Shown: positions 1-5,886 of the stretch, piece by piece | Position numbering within the stretch: the stretch's first letter is position 1 | Layout of the letters: every line of letters starts with the position of its first letter | Source: an uncultured euryarchaeote | Lineage (GTDB): Archaea > Thermoplasmatota > Poseidoniia > Poseidoniales > Thalassarchaeaceae | Direction of reading: 5' to 3' | NCBI GenBank assembly: GCA_937876055.1 | Contig: CALEIW010000184.1 | Span: 1 to 9,873 of the forward strand | Length of the DNA: 9,873 bases | Notes under the pieces: model-generated | Seen by the model: only the letters and a program-made list of their open reading frames with translations | Databases searched by the model: none | What the model was told of the DNA's origin: nothing | Made by a program: the position numbers and the translations under genes

Positions 1-84
1 TCAGATGAGGAAGGCGACCATGATGATGATCACGACGACCACTCAGATGAGGAAGGCGACCATGATGATGATCACGACGACCAC
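1..84 (+). repeat. Perfect 42-bp tandem repeat, two copies, inside znuA
   Basis: Bases 1-42 and 43-84 are identical and encode the 14-residue unit SDEEGDHDDDHDDH twice. A third, diverged unit starts at 85 (SDEEDDHDDHDDHE). The repeat may continue to the left of the window. Perfect identity at the DNA level, including synonymous positions, points to recent tandem duplication. The length is a multiple of three, so changes in copy number would keep the frame. Confidence 0.9.
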
Positions 85-1683
85 TCAGATGAGGAAGATG
101 ACCATGATGATCACGATGATCATGAAGGACACGAACATGCTGAAGCAGAGGAGACCATCCAGAACCCAGCAGATTGTCCAGCTGACACAGTAATCTCAAT
201 CTTCCACATGGAAGAGGGAGAATACGTTCTTGAATTCGAATCAGAGCATGATGAGGACTTCAACATGGCTGCTTTGAAGATGCCAGGTGGACACGCACAC
301 CACCACCATGGTCATGACGACCATGATGATGACCACTCAGATGAGGAAGGCGACCATGATGAGGAAGGCGACCACTCAGATGAAGAAGATGACCATGATG
401 ATCATGGAGACGAGCATGGAGATGAGATGTGCCACAACACCGATACTCACGAGAACTACGAATCCACTGAGGAAGAGTGTGAGGCTGCTGGACATGTTTG
501 GATGGAAGATGGTCACGATGACCATCACGGCGTCTGTCACGATACTACTACACACGAGAATCATGATGAGTACGAAACTGAAGAGGAATGCGAGGCTGCA
601 GGCCACATGTGGATGGAAGAAGAACATGACCTTCCTGAAATCCATGCAGATTTCGTCGCTCACACACTATCCTTCCCGGAAGAAATGGTCTGTTACGACA
701 TCAATACGCATACTGTCAACATGACCTACGAACATGAAGAGGACTGTGTGGCTGATGGTCTAATGTGGGTTGCAGCAGACAGCGGACCCGATGATGATGA
801 TGATGACCACGATGACCACTCAGATGAGGAAGGCGACCATGATGATCACGATGATCATGATGAAGAGCACAATGAAACAGATGACCACTCAGACGAGGAA
901 GATGACCATGACCATGAAGAAGGGCATCACGAAGTTGGATACGTTGTCATTCACATCGAGGAAGAGGGAGACTATGGATTCGCTCTACCTACTGATGTAG
1001 AATTATTCGTTCTGATGAATGATGACCACGACCATGGTCATGACGATCATGATGACCACTCCGATGAGGAAGACGATCACTCTGATGAGGAAGACGATCA
1101 CTCTGATGAGGAAGATGACCACGATGATCACTCCAGTGAAGAGATTGAGTACGACCCGCACAGCTGGCTATCTCCACTGGCATTCAAGGCTCAAGTCGAC
1201 CTAGTACTCGAAGCCTTAAGCCAACAGTATCCAGAGCATAAAGATACATTCGAAGATAATGCTGAAGCATTCAAGGCAGAGTTGGATAGCCTACACATGA
1301 AGTACGATGCAATCAAGGATGAATGTGAGCAAAGGACTGTCGTTGCCAATCACAATGCCTATTCCTACATCGGAAACACCTACGATATACGCTTCGTAAC
1401 CGTTCATGGATTAGATCCAGAAGGCGAGCCATCAGCAGCAGATATTGCTGAAGTTCTTGAGCAGATTGAGGAAGATGGACTCACTGTATTATTCGTTGAG
1501 GAATACACCAATCCTGACGCTGTGGCAGGAATTGTTGAACAGACAAAATCTGGCACAATGCCTGACGGAATCAGTATTCAGACACTCTATACAATGGAGA
1601 TGCCACCAATGGATTCAGAAGATAACTACCTCAGTCTGATGGAAAAGAACCTCGATAACTTGAAGGCCGGAATGGGCTGTTAG
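1..1683 (+). CDS. znuA: Zinc ABC transporter substrate-binding protein, ZnuA/TroA family, with a giant His/Asp/Glu-rich loop (5' partial)
   Basis: Extracytoplasmic metal-binding subunit of an ABC-type zinc uptake system. The frame is open from base 1 with no start codon needed, so the gene begins outside the window; the ATG at 208 is internal. 560 residues are visible (numbered here from base 1). Residues 385-560 are a recognisable ZnuA C-terminal part: DPHSWLSP at 385-392 (metal ligand His387), NHNAYSYIG at 450-458 (ligand His451), HGLDPEGEPSA around 469-479, FVEEYTNPDAV near 498-508, and a closing NLDNL helix. In this family a short His-rich loop lies just before the DPHxWLSP motif. Here everything from residue 1 to 384 sits in that place and is made of acidic His repeats, three Cys modules and two beta-type segments, with about 60 His. 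The N-terminal lobe and signal peptide must be off the left edge. The protein ends in Cys. znuC and znuB follow, which supports the role. Zinc is the likely substrate because of the His-rich loop; manganese is less likely. Confidence 0.88.
   Translation, partial: SDEEGDHDDDHDDHSDEEGDHDDDHDDHSDEEDDHDDHDDHEGHEHAEAEETIQNPADCPADTVISIFHMEEGEYVLEFESEHDEDFNMAALKMPGGHAHHHHGHDDHDDDHSDEEGDHDEEGDHSDEEDDHDDHGDEHGDEMCHNTDTHENYESTEEECEAAGHVWMEDGHDDHHGVCHDTTTHENHDEYETEEECEAAGHMWMEEEHDLPEIHADFVAHTLSFPEEMVCYDINTHTVNMTYEHEEDCVADGLMWVAADSGPDDDDDDHDDHSDEEGDHDDHDDHDEEHNETDDHSDEEDDHDHEEGHHEVGYVVIHIEEEGDYGFALPTDVELFVLMNDDHDHGHDDHDDHSDEEDDHSDEEDDHSDEEDDHDDHSSEEIEYDPHSWLSPLAFKAQVDLVLEALSQQYPEHKDTFEDNAEAFKAELDSLHMKYDAIKDECEQRTVVANHNAYSYIGNTYDIRFVTVHGLDPEGEPSAADIAEVLEQIEEDGLTVLFVEEYTNPDAVAGIVEQTKSGTMPDGISIQTLYTMEMPPMDSEDNYLSLMEKNLDNLKAGMGC
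190..291 (+). other. Beta-type segment, copy 1, within the ZnuA loop
   Basis: Residues about 64-97 of the ZnuA-like protein interrupt the acidic His repeats with an alternating hydrophobic stretch containing HMEEGEYVLEF. It resembles the segment at 934-1023 (HIEEEGDYGFAL): both have His, hydrophobic, two or three Glu, Gly, Glu/Asp, Tyr, then hydrophobic alternation, and both run straight into an HxHxH or HHHH cluster. The pattern suggests a beta hairpin or small beta domain duplicated within the loop. I do not recognise a named family. Confidence 0.45.
427..771 (+). repeat. Three Cys/His/Trp modules within the ZnuA loop
   Basis: Three related protein modules lie at 427-504, 532-615 and 688-771. 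Each has Cys, three or four residues, a THx element (DTHEN, TTHEN, NTHTV), a run rich in Glu, a second Cys, Ala, Gly, and Trp near the end: for example EEECEAAGHVWM and EEECEAAGHMWM. The Cys-Cys spacing is 15 residues in the first module and 17 in the second and third. The third is more diverged (EEDCVADGLMWV). Outside the cell, the two Cys of each module could form a disulfide. With the conserved His they could also bind metal. No named domain family is recognised. Confidence 0.75.
934..1023 (+). other. Beta-type segment, copy 2, within the ZnuA loop
   Basis: Residues about 312-341 of the protein contain YVVIHIEEEGDYGFAL followed by DVELFVLM, a pattern of alternating hydrophobic residues that resembles copy 1 at 190-291. 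It is followed at once by DDHDHGHDDHDDH, so each copy is a small ordered-looking island between metal-binding runs. The relationship between the copies is seen by eye only. Confidence 0.45.
1057..1119 (+). repeat. 21-bp tandem repeat, three copies, inside znuA
   Basis: Three consecutive 21-bp units at 1057-1077, 1078-1098 and 1099-1119 encode SDEEDDH three times. The first two differ by one base (TCC against TCT); the third differs by a few synonymous bases. It is the last acidic His block before the conserved ZnuA C-terminal part, which starts with DPHSW at 1153. The same SDEE(G/D)DH unit recurs in scattered form near 331, 376, 817 and 886. Confidence 0.88.
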
Positions 1684-1718
1684 ACAAGTTCAATTTTGGA
1701 AGCGTAGGAGATTAGATT

Positions 1719-1820
1719 ATGCATACTATAGACTACATTCCTCTCTTATTTGTGGGAACTGTATTTTTCTATCTAACTTTCAAAATGATGTCTAGATACT
1801 TACAAGCAAGGGCTCTTTGA
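1719..1820 (+). CDS. Small single-pass membrane peptide, 33 aa, between znuA and znuC
   Basis: An ATG at 1719 opens a 33-codon frame that ends in TGA at 1818-1820. A GGAG at 1707-1710 lies 8 nt upstream, a good ribosome-binding site. The peptide starts MHTIDYIP, has one hydrophobic segment at residues 7-21 (FVGTVFFYLTF is its core), and ends with a positively charged tail that includes K22, R26 and R31. By the positive-inside rule the N-terminus would face outward and the C-terminus the cytoplasm. It starts 35 bp after the znuA stop and ends 52 bp before znuC, in the same direction, so it is probably cotranscribed with znuA. A role as a small accessory subunit of the transporter is only an inference from position. 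I do not recognise a family, and a chance frame cannot be ruled out. Confidence 0.5.
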   Translation: MHTIDYIPLLFVGTVFFYLTFKMMSRYLQARAL

Positions 1821-1849
1821 TAAATAATGAAGGATGGGAATTCCATCCT
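1817..1849 (+). promoter_or_regulatory. TATA-like stretch and perfect inverted repeat upstream of znuC
   Basis: An A/T-rich stretch, TTTGATAAATAAT (about 1816-1828), resembles an archaeal TATA box. Directly after it is a perfect dyad at 1831-1849: AGGATGG, five-base spacer GAATT, CCATCCT. A start of transcription about 25 nt after the TATA-like stretch would fall near 1850, so the dyad would lie between TATA box and transcription start. That is where archaeal metalloregulators often bind to block transcription. The dyad could also act as an RNA hairpin in a znuA-znuC transcript. It has no following T run, which argues against a terminator. Confidence 0.45.
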
Positions 1850-1872
1850 GAATCAAAGTAGAGGCGCTGATT

Positions 1873-2661
1873 ATGCTGAATGGTGAATCAGAAAAAAAGG
1901 AGATGGTCGACTACATTTTGGAAGTCGATGATCTTTCGGTAATTCGTTCTGGCAAATTAGTAATTTCAGGCATTAATCTGGAAATTGCTAAAGGCGAATT
2001 CGTTGGAATCGTAGGGCCGAACGGAAGTGGAAAAACGACTCTTCTGCTTTCCATACTTGGTATACTCAAAGCAAACACTGGTAAAATTCAGATTTACGGC
2101 AGCGAGCCGATGTCCAGGAAAAATGATGGAAGAATATCTTGGGTTTCTCAAGCAGCATCAAATATTCCTAACAACTTGCGAATTACTGTACGAGAACTCG
2201 TAAAATTGGGTTCTATTTCGAGTCGAAACATGTTTTTCCCTGATCGGAAAAAAATCGATGCGGTAGTCGATAGGGCAATAGAAATGGTCGATTTGAAGGA
2301 TGTTGAACATACCGATGTTGCGAGGCTATCGGGAGGGCAAAGGCAGAGAGCAGTTATTGCAAGGGCCTTGGCATCAGAAGCTGAATTTATCATTCTTGAT
2401 GAGCCACTAGTTGGTATTGATCGAGAAGCCAGAAGTTCATTGTTAAAATTATTAGATGACCTCTGCCATGATGCGGGAAAGACGATACTAATGGTATCTC
2501 ATGACTTAGCTGCTATTCGTCAAACCGCTCATAGAATGATTTACCTCGAAGAAACTATCAAATTCGATGGGGAAACAAGTGAATTCCCTAATCTTACTGA
2601 AATTGCTGAATTAAGGGGAATAAACCCAGTACACGATGAATCGAGCGGACACCACCATTAG
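1873..2661 (+). CDS. znuC: Zinc ABC transporter ATP-binding protein
   Basis: Cytoplasmic ATPase that powers the zinc importer by binding the permease ZnuB. The 262-residue protein has every ABC motif in order: Walker A GPNGSGKT at 48-55, Q-loop Gln93 (WVSQ), signature LSGGQ at 152-156, Walker B FIILDEP at 172-178, and H-loop His210 (SHD). The chosen ATG has a GAGG at 1861-1864, 8 nt upstream. A second ATG at 1903 touches a GGAG with no spacing and is less likely. The sequence matches the metal-type (ZnuC/MntB-like) branch, which is supported by its place between znuA and a permease of the ABC-3 type. The C-terminus ends in SSGHHH, a small His cluster not needed for ABC function that may be a cytosolic metal contact. 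The gene is separated from znuB by 26 bp. Confidence 0.95.
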   Translation: MLNGESEKKEMVDYILEVDDLSVIRSGKLVISGINLEIAKGEFVGIVGPNGSGKTTLLLSILGILKANTGKIQIYGSEPMSRKNDGRISWVSQAASNIPNNLRITVRELVKLGSISSRNMFFPDRKKIDAVVDRAIEMVDLKDVEHTDVARLSGGQRQRAVIARALASEAEFIILDEPLVGIDREARSSLLKLLDDLCHDAGKTILMVSHDLAAIRQTAHRMIYLEETIKFDGETSEFPNLTEIAELRGINPVHDESSGHHH

Positions 2662-2687
2662 GAAATTAGCCCAAATGAGGATACAAG

Positions 2688-3611
2688 ATGTTTAGAGAAA
2701 TTGTCGAAGAAATTGGAAGAGGTACTCTACGTACCATATCACCGATTTTAGAATTCTTTGAACCAATTGTTCCGGGCAATACCTTCCCGTTATATTTCGA
2801 AACCGGATTATTTCAAAGTGCATTGATAGCTGCAATTTTGGCCACCATTATTGCTGGACTCATGGGTTCTTTTCTTTTGATTCGTAATCTTTCTCTGATT
2901 GGCGACGGATTAGCTCACGTGTCTTTCGGCGGGGTTGCTTTTGCAATTGTAATTGGGTCAGCACAGGACTCATTAATCTGGGCATTGTTTTTCAGCACTG
3001 TTGCTTCAATTTTAATTTACGAATTACAATCAAGAGAGTTATTGACTGGTGATGCATCAATTGCAATCTTCCTTACAGGTATGTTTGCGATTGGAATAGT
3101 TAGTCTTGAATTGTGGGGAGGAGGTATAACTAGCGATGTCCATGGTTATCTTTGGGGTAGCTTGAACCTAATCGCACCCTTTAGTCTTGGAATTATCACA
3201 ATAACTTTTTTCTTAGTAATTATTTGTTTATTTTTCATCCATCCTATTTTGTTAGCAACCACCATTGACCCATTAGCAGCAAGAGTCCAAGGTTTACCGG
3301 TACGAGATGTTGGTTTATTGTTCAGTATTCTAACTGCAGCAGTAGTGGTTAGTATGGTCAAAATCGTTGGTGCATTGTTAGTCACTGCTCTTTTAGTAAC
3401 TCCAGCGGCTACCGCTCAATTTGTTGGTAGAAGTTTTCGTTCCTGCGTTCTTTGGACACAATTTTTTGGTTTGACTTCGACGATTATAGGGATATATTAC
3501 GCAGCAGAAACAGAAGCAGCAAGTGGTGCAATGATTGCTTTAACCTCAGCCACTATTTTTGCAATAGTAGCAACGTTCCAAATAGTAGTCAAGCCTAGTT
3601 CAGAAGCATAA
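2688..3611 (+). CDS. znuB: Zinc ABC transporter permease, ABC-3 family
   Basis: Integral membrane subunit that forms the metal channel. The 307-residue protein is strongly hydrophobic, with about eight or nine likely membrane segments starting near residue 42. It carries the family hallmarks: SLIGDGLAHVSFGGVA at 69-84 (the conserved SLxxDxxxH region) and VGALLVTALLVTPAATA at 227-243. Residues 1-40 form an amphipathic, acidic N-terminal stretch ahead of the first segment, somewhat longer than is usual. The ATG at 2688 has a GAGG at 2677-2680, 7 nt upstream. It follows znuC by 26 bp in the same direction and is surely in the same transcript. The base composition is noticeably A/T-rich in places (13 G/C in bases 3181-3240). 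The gene ends 7 bp from the convergent methyltransferase gene, with no visible terminator between them. Confidence 0.95.
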   Translation: MFREIVEEIGRGTLRTISPILEFFEPIVPGNTFPLYFETGLFQSALIAAILATIIAGLMGSFLLIRNLSLIGDGLAHVSFGGVAFAIVIGSAQDSLIWALFFSTVASILIYELQSRELLTGDASIAIFLTGMFAIGIVSLELWGGGITSDVHGYLWGSLNLIAPFSLGIITITFFLVIICLFFIHPILLATTIDPLAARVQGLPVRDVGLLFSILTAAVVVSMVKIVGALLVTALLVTPAATAQFVGRSFRSCVLWTQFFGLTSTIIGIYYAAETEAASGAMIALTSATIFAIVATFQIVVKPSSEA

Positions 3612-3618
3612 CTCGAAG

Positions 3619-4344
3619 TCATCCAAAACGCTGTCTTTGGGCCTCGATAGCCACAGAAGATAACGGTGCTTGTAAATTGAAAGAAGGTACAAAACCTGTC
3701 ATTGGGATCTTGATGACTTCGTCAGCTGAAGACAATACCTCATCGCTAATGCCTTCTCTTTCACCACCAACGATTAGAATCACACTACCAGTCAAGTCTA
3801 CATCCCAAGGTGTCTTTTCCCCAATATCTTCGACTGCGATTATTCGGAATCCTGCCTGTTTAGCCGATTGAATCGATTCAATTGCGTTGCGCCAGAATAC
3901 TGGGATGAAGCGATGTGCTTTCATTGAGGCCCGTTTTGCTGCACTTCTTTCTTGATTATTCAACGGTCCGTCTATGATTACCGCATCTGCTCCAGAGACT
4001 TCGGCAGTCCGTATACAAAAACCGATGTTGACTGGGTATTTTGCCCCATCAAGCATCCAAAGTAGGCCTCCGGATTCGAGAACTTCTTCGAAGGTAGCAG
4101 AAGGATTTCGACCTACTAAAGCAAGAATATCAGGGGCGCCATCAGAATTGTCCCTTGCCATTCTCCACAAATCATTCTCTGAGCCTTCAATCACACGAAT
4201 TTCAGATTTTTCAGCCATCGAAATAATTTCATCGACCGCCTGATTATCATGATCTCTTTTTGCTAAAATCAATGAGATGGATTCTCCTTTCTCAATAGCA
4301 TCTCGAACCTCTTCGGTTCCACAGAGTTGCATTGACATCAGCAT
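3619..4344 (-). CDS. RNA methyltransferase, SpoU/TrmH family (SPOUT)
   Basis: Transfers a methyl group from S-adenosylmethionine to the ribose 2'-O of rRNA or tRNA; the precise target cannot be told from the sequence. About 241 residues. The N-terminal 90 residues look like the L30e-like substrate-binding part of these enzymes. The catalytic SPOUT domain shows motif 1 as LDGAKYPVNIGFCIRTAE at about 98-115 with its Asn and Arg, motif 2 as VGGEREGIS at about 192-200, and motif 3 as IPMTGFVPSFNLQ at about 213-225 (the usual S-L-N core is S-F-N here). The start is uncertain: GTG 4347 abuts the nadE stop, then ATG codons follow at 4344, 4338 and 4332. ATG 4344 is taken. It is the last gene of the - strand operon, downstream of nadE with essentially no gap, so it is probably translationally coupled. 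Confidence 0.85.
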   Translation of the reverse strand: MLMSMQLCGTEEVRDAIEKGESISLILAKRDHDNQAVDEIISMAEKSEIRVIEGSENDLWRMARDNSDGAPDILALVGRNPSATFEEVLESGGLLWMLDGAKYPVNIGFCIRTAEVSGADAVIIDGPLNNQERSAAKRASMKAHRFIPVFWRNAIESIQSAKQAGFRIIAVEDIGEKTPWDVDLTGSVILIVGGEREGISDEVLSSADEVIKIPMTGFVPSFNLQAPLSSVAIEAQRQRFG

Positions 4345-4347
4345 CAC

Positions 4348-5118
4348 TCATCGACGATTATTCATCTCAAAAATTGGGATTGGATTCATCTTGTGGGAAT
4401 TGGCTTGGTTGAATCCGCGATAAATTTCTACAACCTGATGTTGTCGTTCGGTCAAATCCTCTGATGGATTTTCTTCATGCCTCATTGCCCATTCAAGTTC
4501 AGCGTATGTCGCCCCGATTTGTTCCTCATCAGTTCTACCATCATCCCACAATCCATCCGTAGGCGCTGCCTGTTGAATTTCCTCAATGATGTCCAGAGCC
4601 TTAGCAACCTCATAGACTTCTGATTTCATTAGGTCGGCGATGGGTGAAATATCGACTCCACCATCGCCGTATTTTGTGAAAAAGCCCACTCCAAAGTCCT
4701 CGACTTTGTTTCCTGTTCCAACTACTATTCCACCAGTAGAACCTGCAATCGCATAGAGAGTGGTCATTCGTAAACGAGCACGGGAATTAGCTAGTGCAAG
4801 GGAGGATAAATCGTGTTCTTTCATTTCCTGATTGAATTTGTCGTAGGTGCCTGTCAAATCTACTAATCTACCTTCGACATTATCAAAATTAGATTCTAAC
4901 CATGAGATATGTTTGTTCGATAACTCATATTGTGTCGGATCTTGGTGGATTGGCATATTGAGAACGATTGTAGGTAAACCGGTTTTTGCCGAGAGAGTTG
5001 AAGTTACTGCTGAATCGATACCACCGGATACTCCAATGACTAGAGTGGTTATGCCATTGCTTTCGGCATAATCTGCTATCCAAGCGGTAATCTCGTCCGC
5101 TAATTCACTCCAATCCAT
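4348..5118 (-). CDS. nadE: NAD+ synthetase, ammonia-dependent type
   Basis: Catalyses the last step of NAD+ synthesis: nicotinate adenine dinucleotide, ATP and ammonia to NAD+. The 256-residue protein consists only of the synthetase domain, with no glutaminase domain, as is typical of the ammonia-using form. Visible motifs are the PP-loop SGGIDSA near 31-37, the ANSRARLRM stretch near 110-118, VVGTGNKVEDFGVGFFTKYG near 132-151, DGGVDISPIADLMKSEV near 152-168, and the PTDGLWDDGRTDEEQIGATY region near 186-205. The C-terminus, HKMNPIPIFE, is also typical. The ATG at 5118 is preferred because GGTGAG (5130-5125) lies 6 nt before it; a GTG at 5121 is the alternative. It follows the HMA gene by 15 bp and abuts the methyltransferase gene. 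Confidence 0.95.
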   Translation of the reverse strand: MDWSELADEITAWIADYAESNGITTLVIGVSGGIDSAVTSTLSAKTGLPTIVLNMPIHQDPTQYELSNKHISWLESNFDNVEGRLVDLTGTYDKFNQEMKEHDLSSLALANSRARLRMTTLYAIAGSTGGIVVGTGNKVEDFGVGFFTKYGDGGVDISPIADLMKSEVYEVAKALDIIEEIQQAAPTDGLWDDGRTDEEQIGATYAELEWAMRHEENPSEDLTERQHQVVEIYRGFNQANSHKMNPIPIFEMNNRR

Positions 5119-5133
5119 CACATTCTCACCGGT

Positions 5134-5781
5134 TTAATGACAGGCCACGCCGTATTTCTTTAGACGCCAATAATTGTATGGCCATGGAGTTATGAATCCC
5201 GCTAACAACATAATTGGAATTACCCACCAAGTCAGCATTGCGCCCCCGGTAAGAATTACATCGGTTATATTCATCGCTGCTTCCATAGATATCATCGAAA
5301 TTAGCGACATACCAATAGCCACTCTGAAGGCTTCTTTCAATGCCATTTGTGCAGACAAAATGAATGTCTCTAAGGCGATTGAAGTCATTATTCCATTGAA
5401 AATTGCAAGTAGCATAATCGACATAGTAGACCAGCCGAGCCCATCTAGATAAGGAATAAATTGGAAAGCGGCAATTGTTCCAAAATCACCAATACTACAG
5501 CCAATCAAGCACCACTTGGTATTGTGTGCGGACTGTCTCCAAACGCTTCCATCACGCCAATGGAAGTCTTCTCCAAGGCCATCAACAGTGTATCCGATTG
5601 CTCGCACCGCGCTGGATAAATTTTCCCTTGAGGCCCCGGAGTGGGAAATGACTGCACTTCCTTGCTCATGAGAAACCTCAGCGGAACTTACGCCAGATAC
5701 CGCTTGAAGAGCATCCCGAACCCTAGATGAACATCCGTCACAGGTCATTCCCCCGACTTCGAGTCTGATGGTATCTGCCAT
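5134..5781 (-). CDS. HMA (heavy-metal-associated) domain fused to a DUF4396-type membrane domain
   Basis: A 215-residue protein in two parts. Residues 1-68 are an HMA domain of the copper-chaperone fold with the metal-binding motif GMTCDGC at 11-17 (Cys14 and Cys17). Residues 85-215 are a membrane domain with about four hydrophobic segments (near 95-112, 119-141, 152-171, 182-198). It matches my recollection of DUF4396: a CLIGCSIGD motif at 91-99, IGMSLISMISME around 156-167, and WPYNYWRLKKYGVACH at the C-terminus. The ATG at 5781 is preferred over one at 5820, since it places the HMA motif where such domains normally have it. By analogy it binds or passes copper(I) or a similar soft metal at the membrane; the function of DUF4396 is not known to me. 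It is the first gene of the - strand operon with nadE and the methyltransferase. Confidence 0.8.
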   Translation of the reverse strand: MADTIRLEVGGMTCDGCSSRVRDALQAVSGVSSAEVSHEQGSAVISHSGASRENLSSAVRAIGYTVDGLGEDFHWRDGSVWRQSAHNTKWCLIGCSIGDFGTIAAFQFIPYLDGLGWSTMSIMLLAIFNGIMTSIALETFILSAQMALKEAFRVAIGMSLISMISMEAAMNITDVILTGGAMLTWWVIPIMLLAGFITPWPYNYWRLKKYGVACH

Positions 5782-5886
5782 GAATAGAACCCTAGTGAGT
5801 TCGCCTTTGAACCCTTGCAATTAGCCATAAGCGCCCTTCGGGCGAACCCCTCAAGTTCAAGACGACATCTCAGTTCGGGTGCTCCG
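5782..5886. promoter_or_regulatory. Divergent spacer between the HMA gene and ileS, with a small GC hairpin
   Basis: This 105-bp spacer must hold promoters for both divergent genes. No clear TATA box is visible for either direction; the CAATTAGCCATAAG stretch (5818-5831) is the most A/T-rich part. A perfect inverted repeat, CGCCC TTC GGGCG, spans 5832-5844. GAACCC occurs three times (5787, 5809, 5844) at uneven spacing. The region also reads as an open extension of ileS from an ATG at 5815, which I regard as non-coding. Confidence 0.5.

Noticed and set aside
1..84. CRISPR-like array
   Set aside because: The repeats are directly contiguous with no unique spacers, and they are translated in the znuA frame.
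5..1204. Several open frames on both strands overlapping the acidic His repeats, for example 287-724 and 376-663
   Set aside because: They arise because the repeated GAT/GAC/CAT/GAG codons contain no stops in other phases. Their translations are low-complexity Met/Thr runs or antisense shadows, and the znuA frame is continuous with clear family motifs.
1831..1849. Intrinsic terminator after znuA and the small peptide gene
   Set aside because: The stem is only 7 bp and no T run follows (GAATCAAAGTA). An operator or RNA hairpin is more plausible.
5787..5849. Three GAACCC hexamers as a regulatory repeat
   Set aside because: The spacing is uneven (22 and 35 bp) and hexamers recur by chance; no matching dyad surrounds them.
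5815..5886. N-terminal extension of ileS from the ATG at 5815
   Set aside because: The added 24 residues have no family resemblance, would overlap a longer reading of the divergent gene, and leave no promoter space. ATG 5887 gives a normal N-terminus.
5782..5886. T-box leader controlling ileS
   Set aside because: The spacer is too short, lacks the T-box consensus and an antiterminator pair, and the context looks archaeal. The CGCCC-TTC-GGGCG hairpin alone is not enough.
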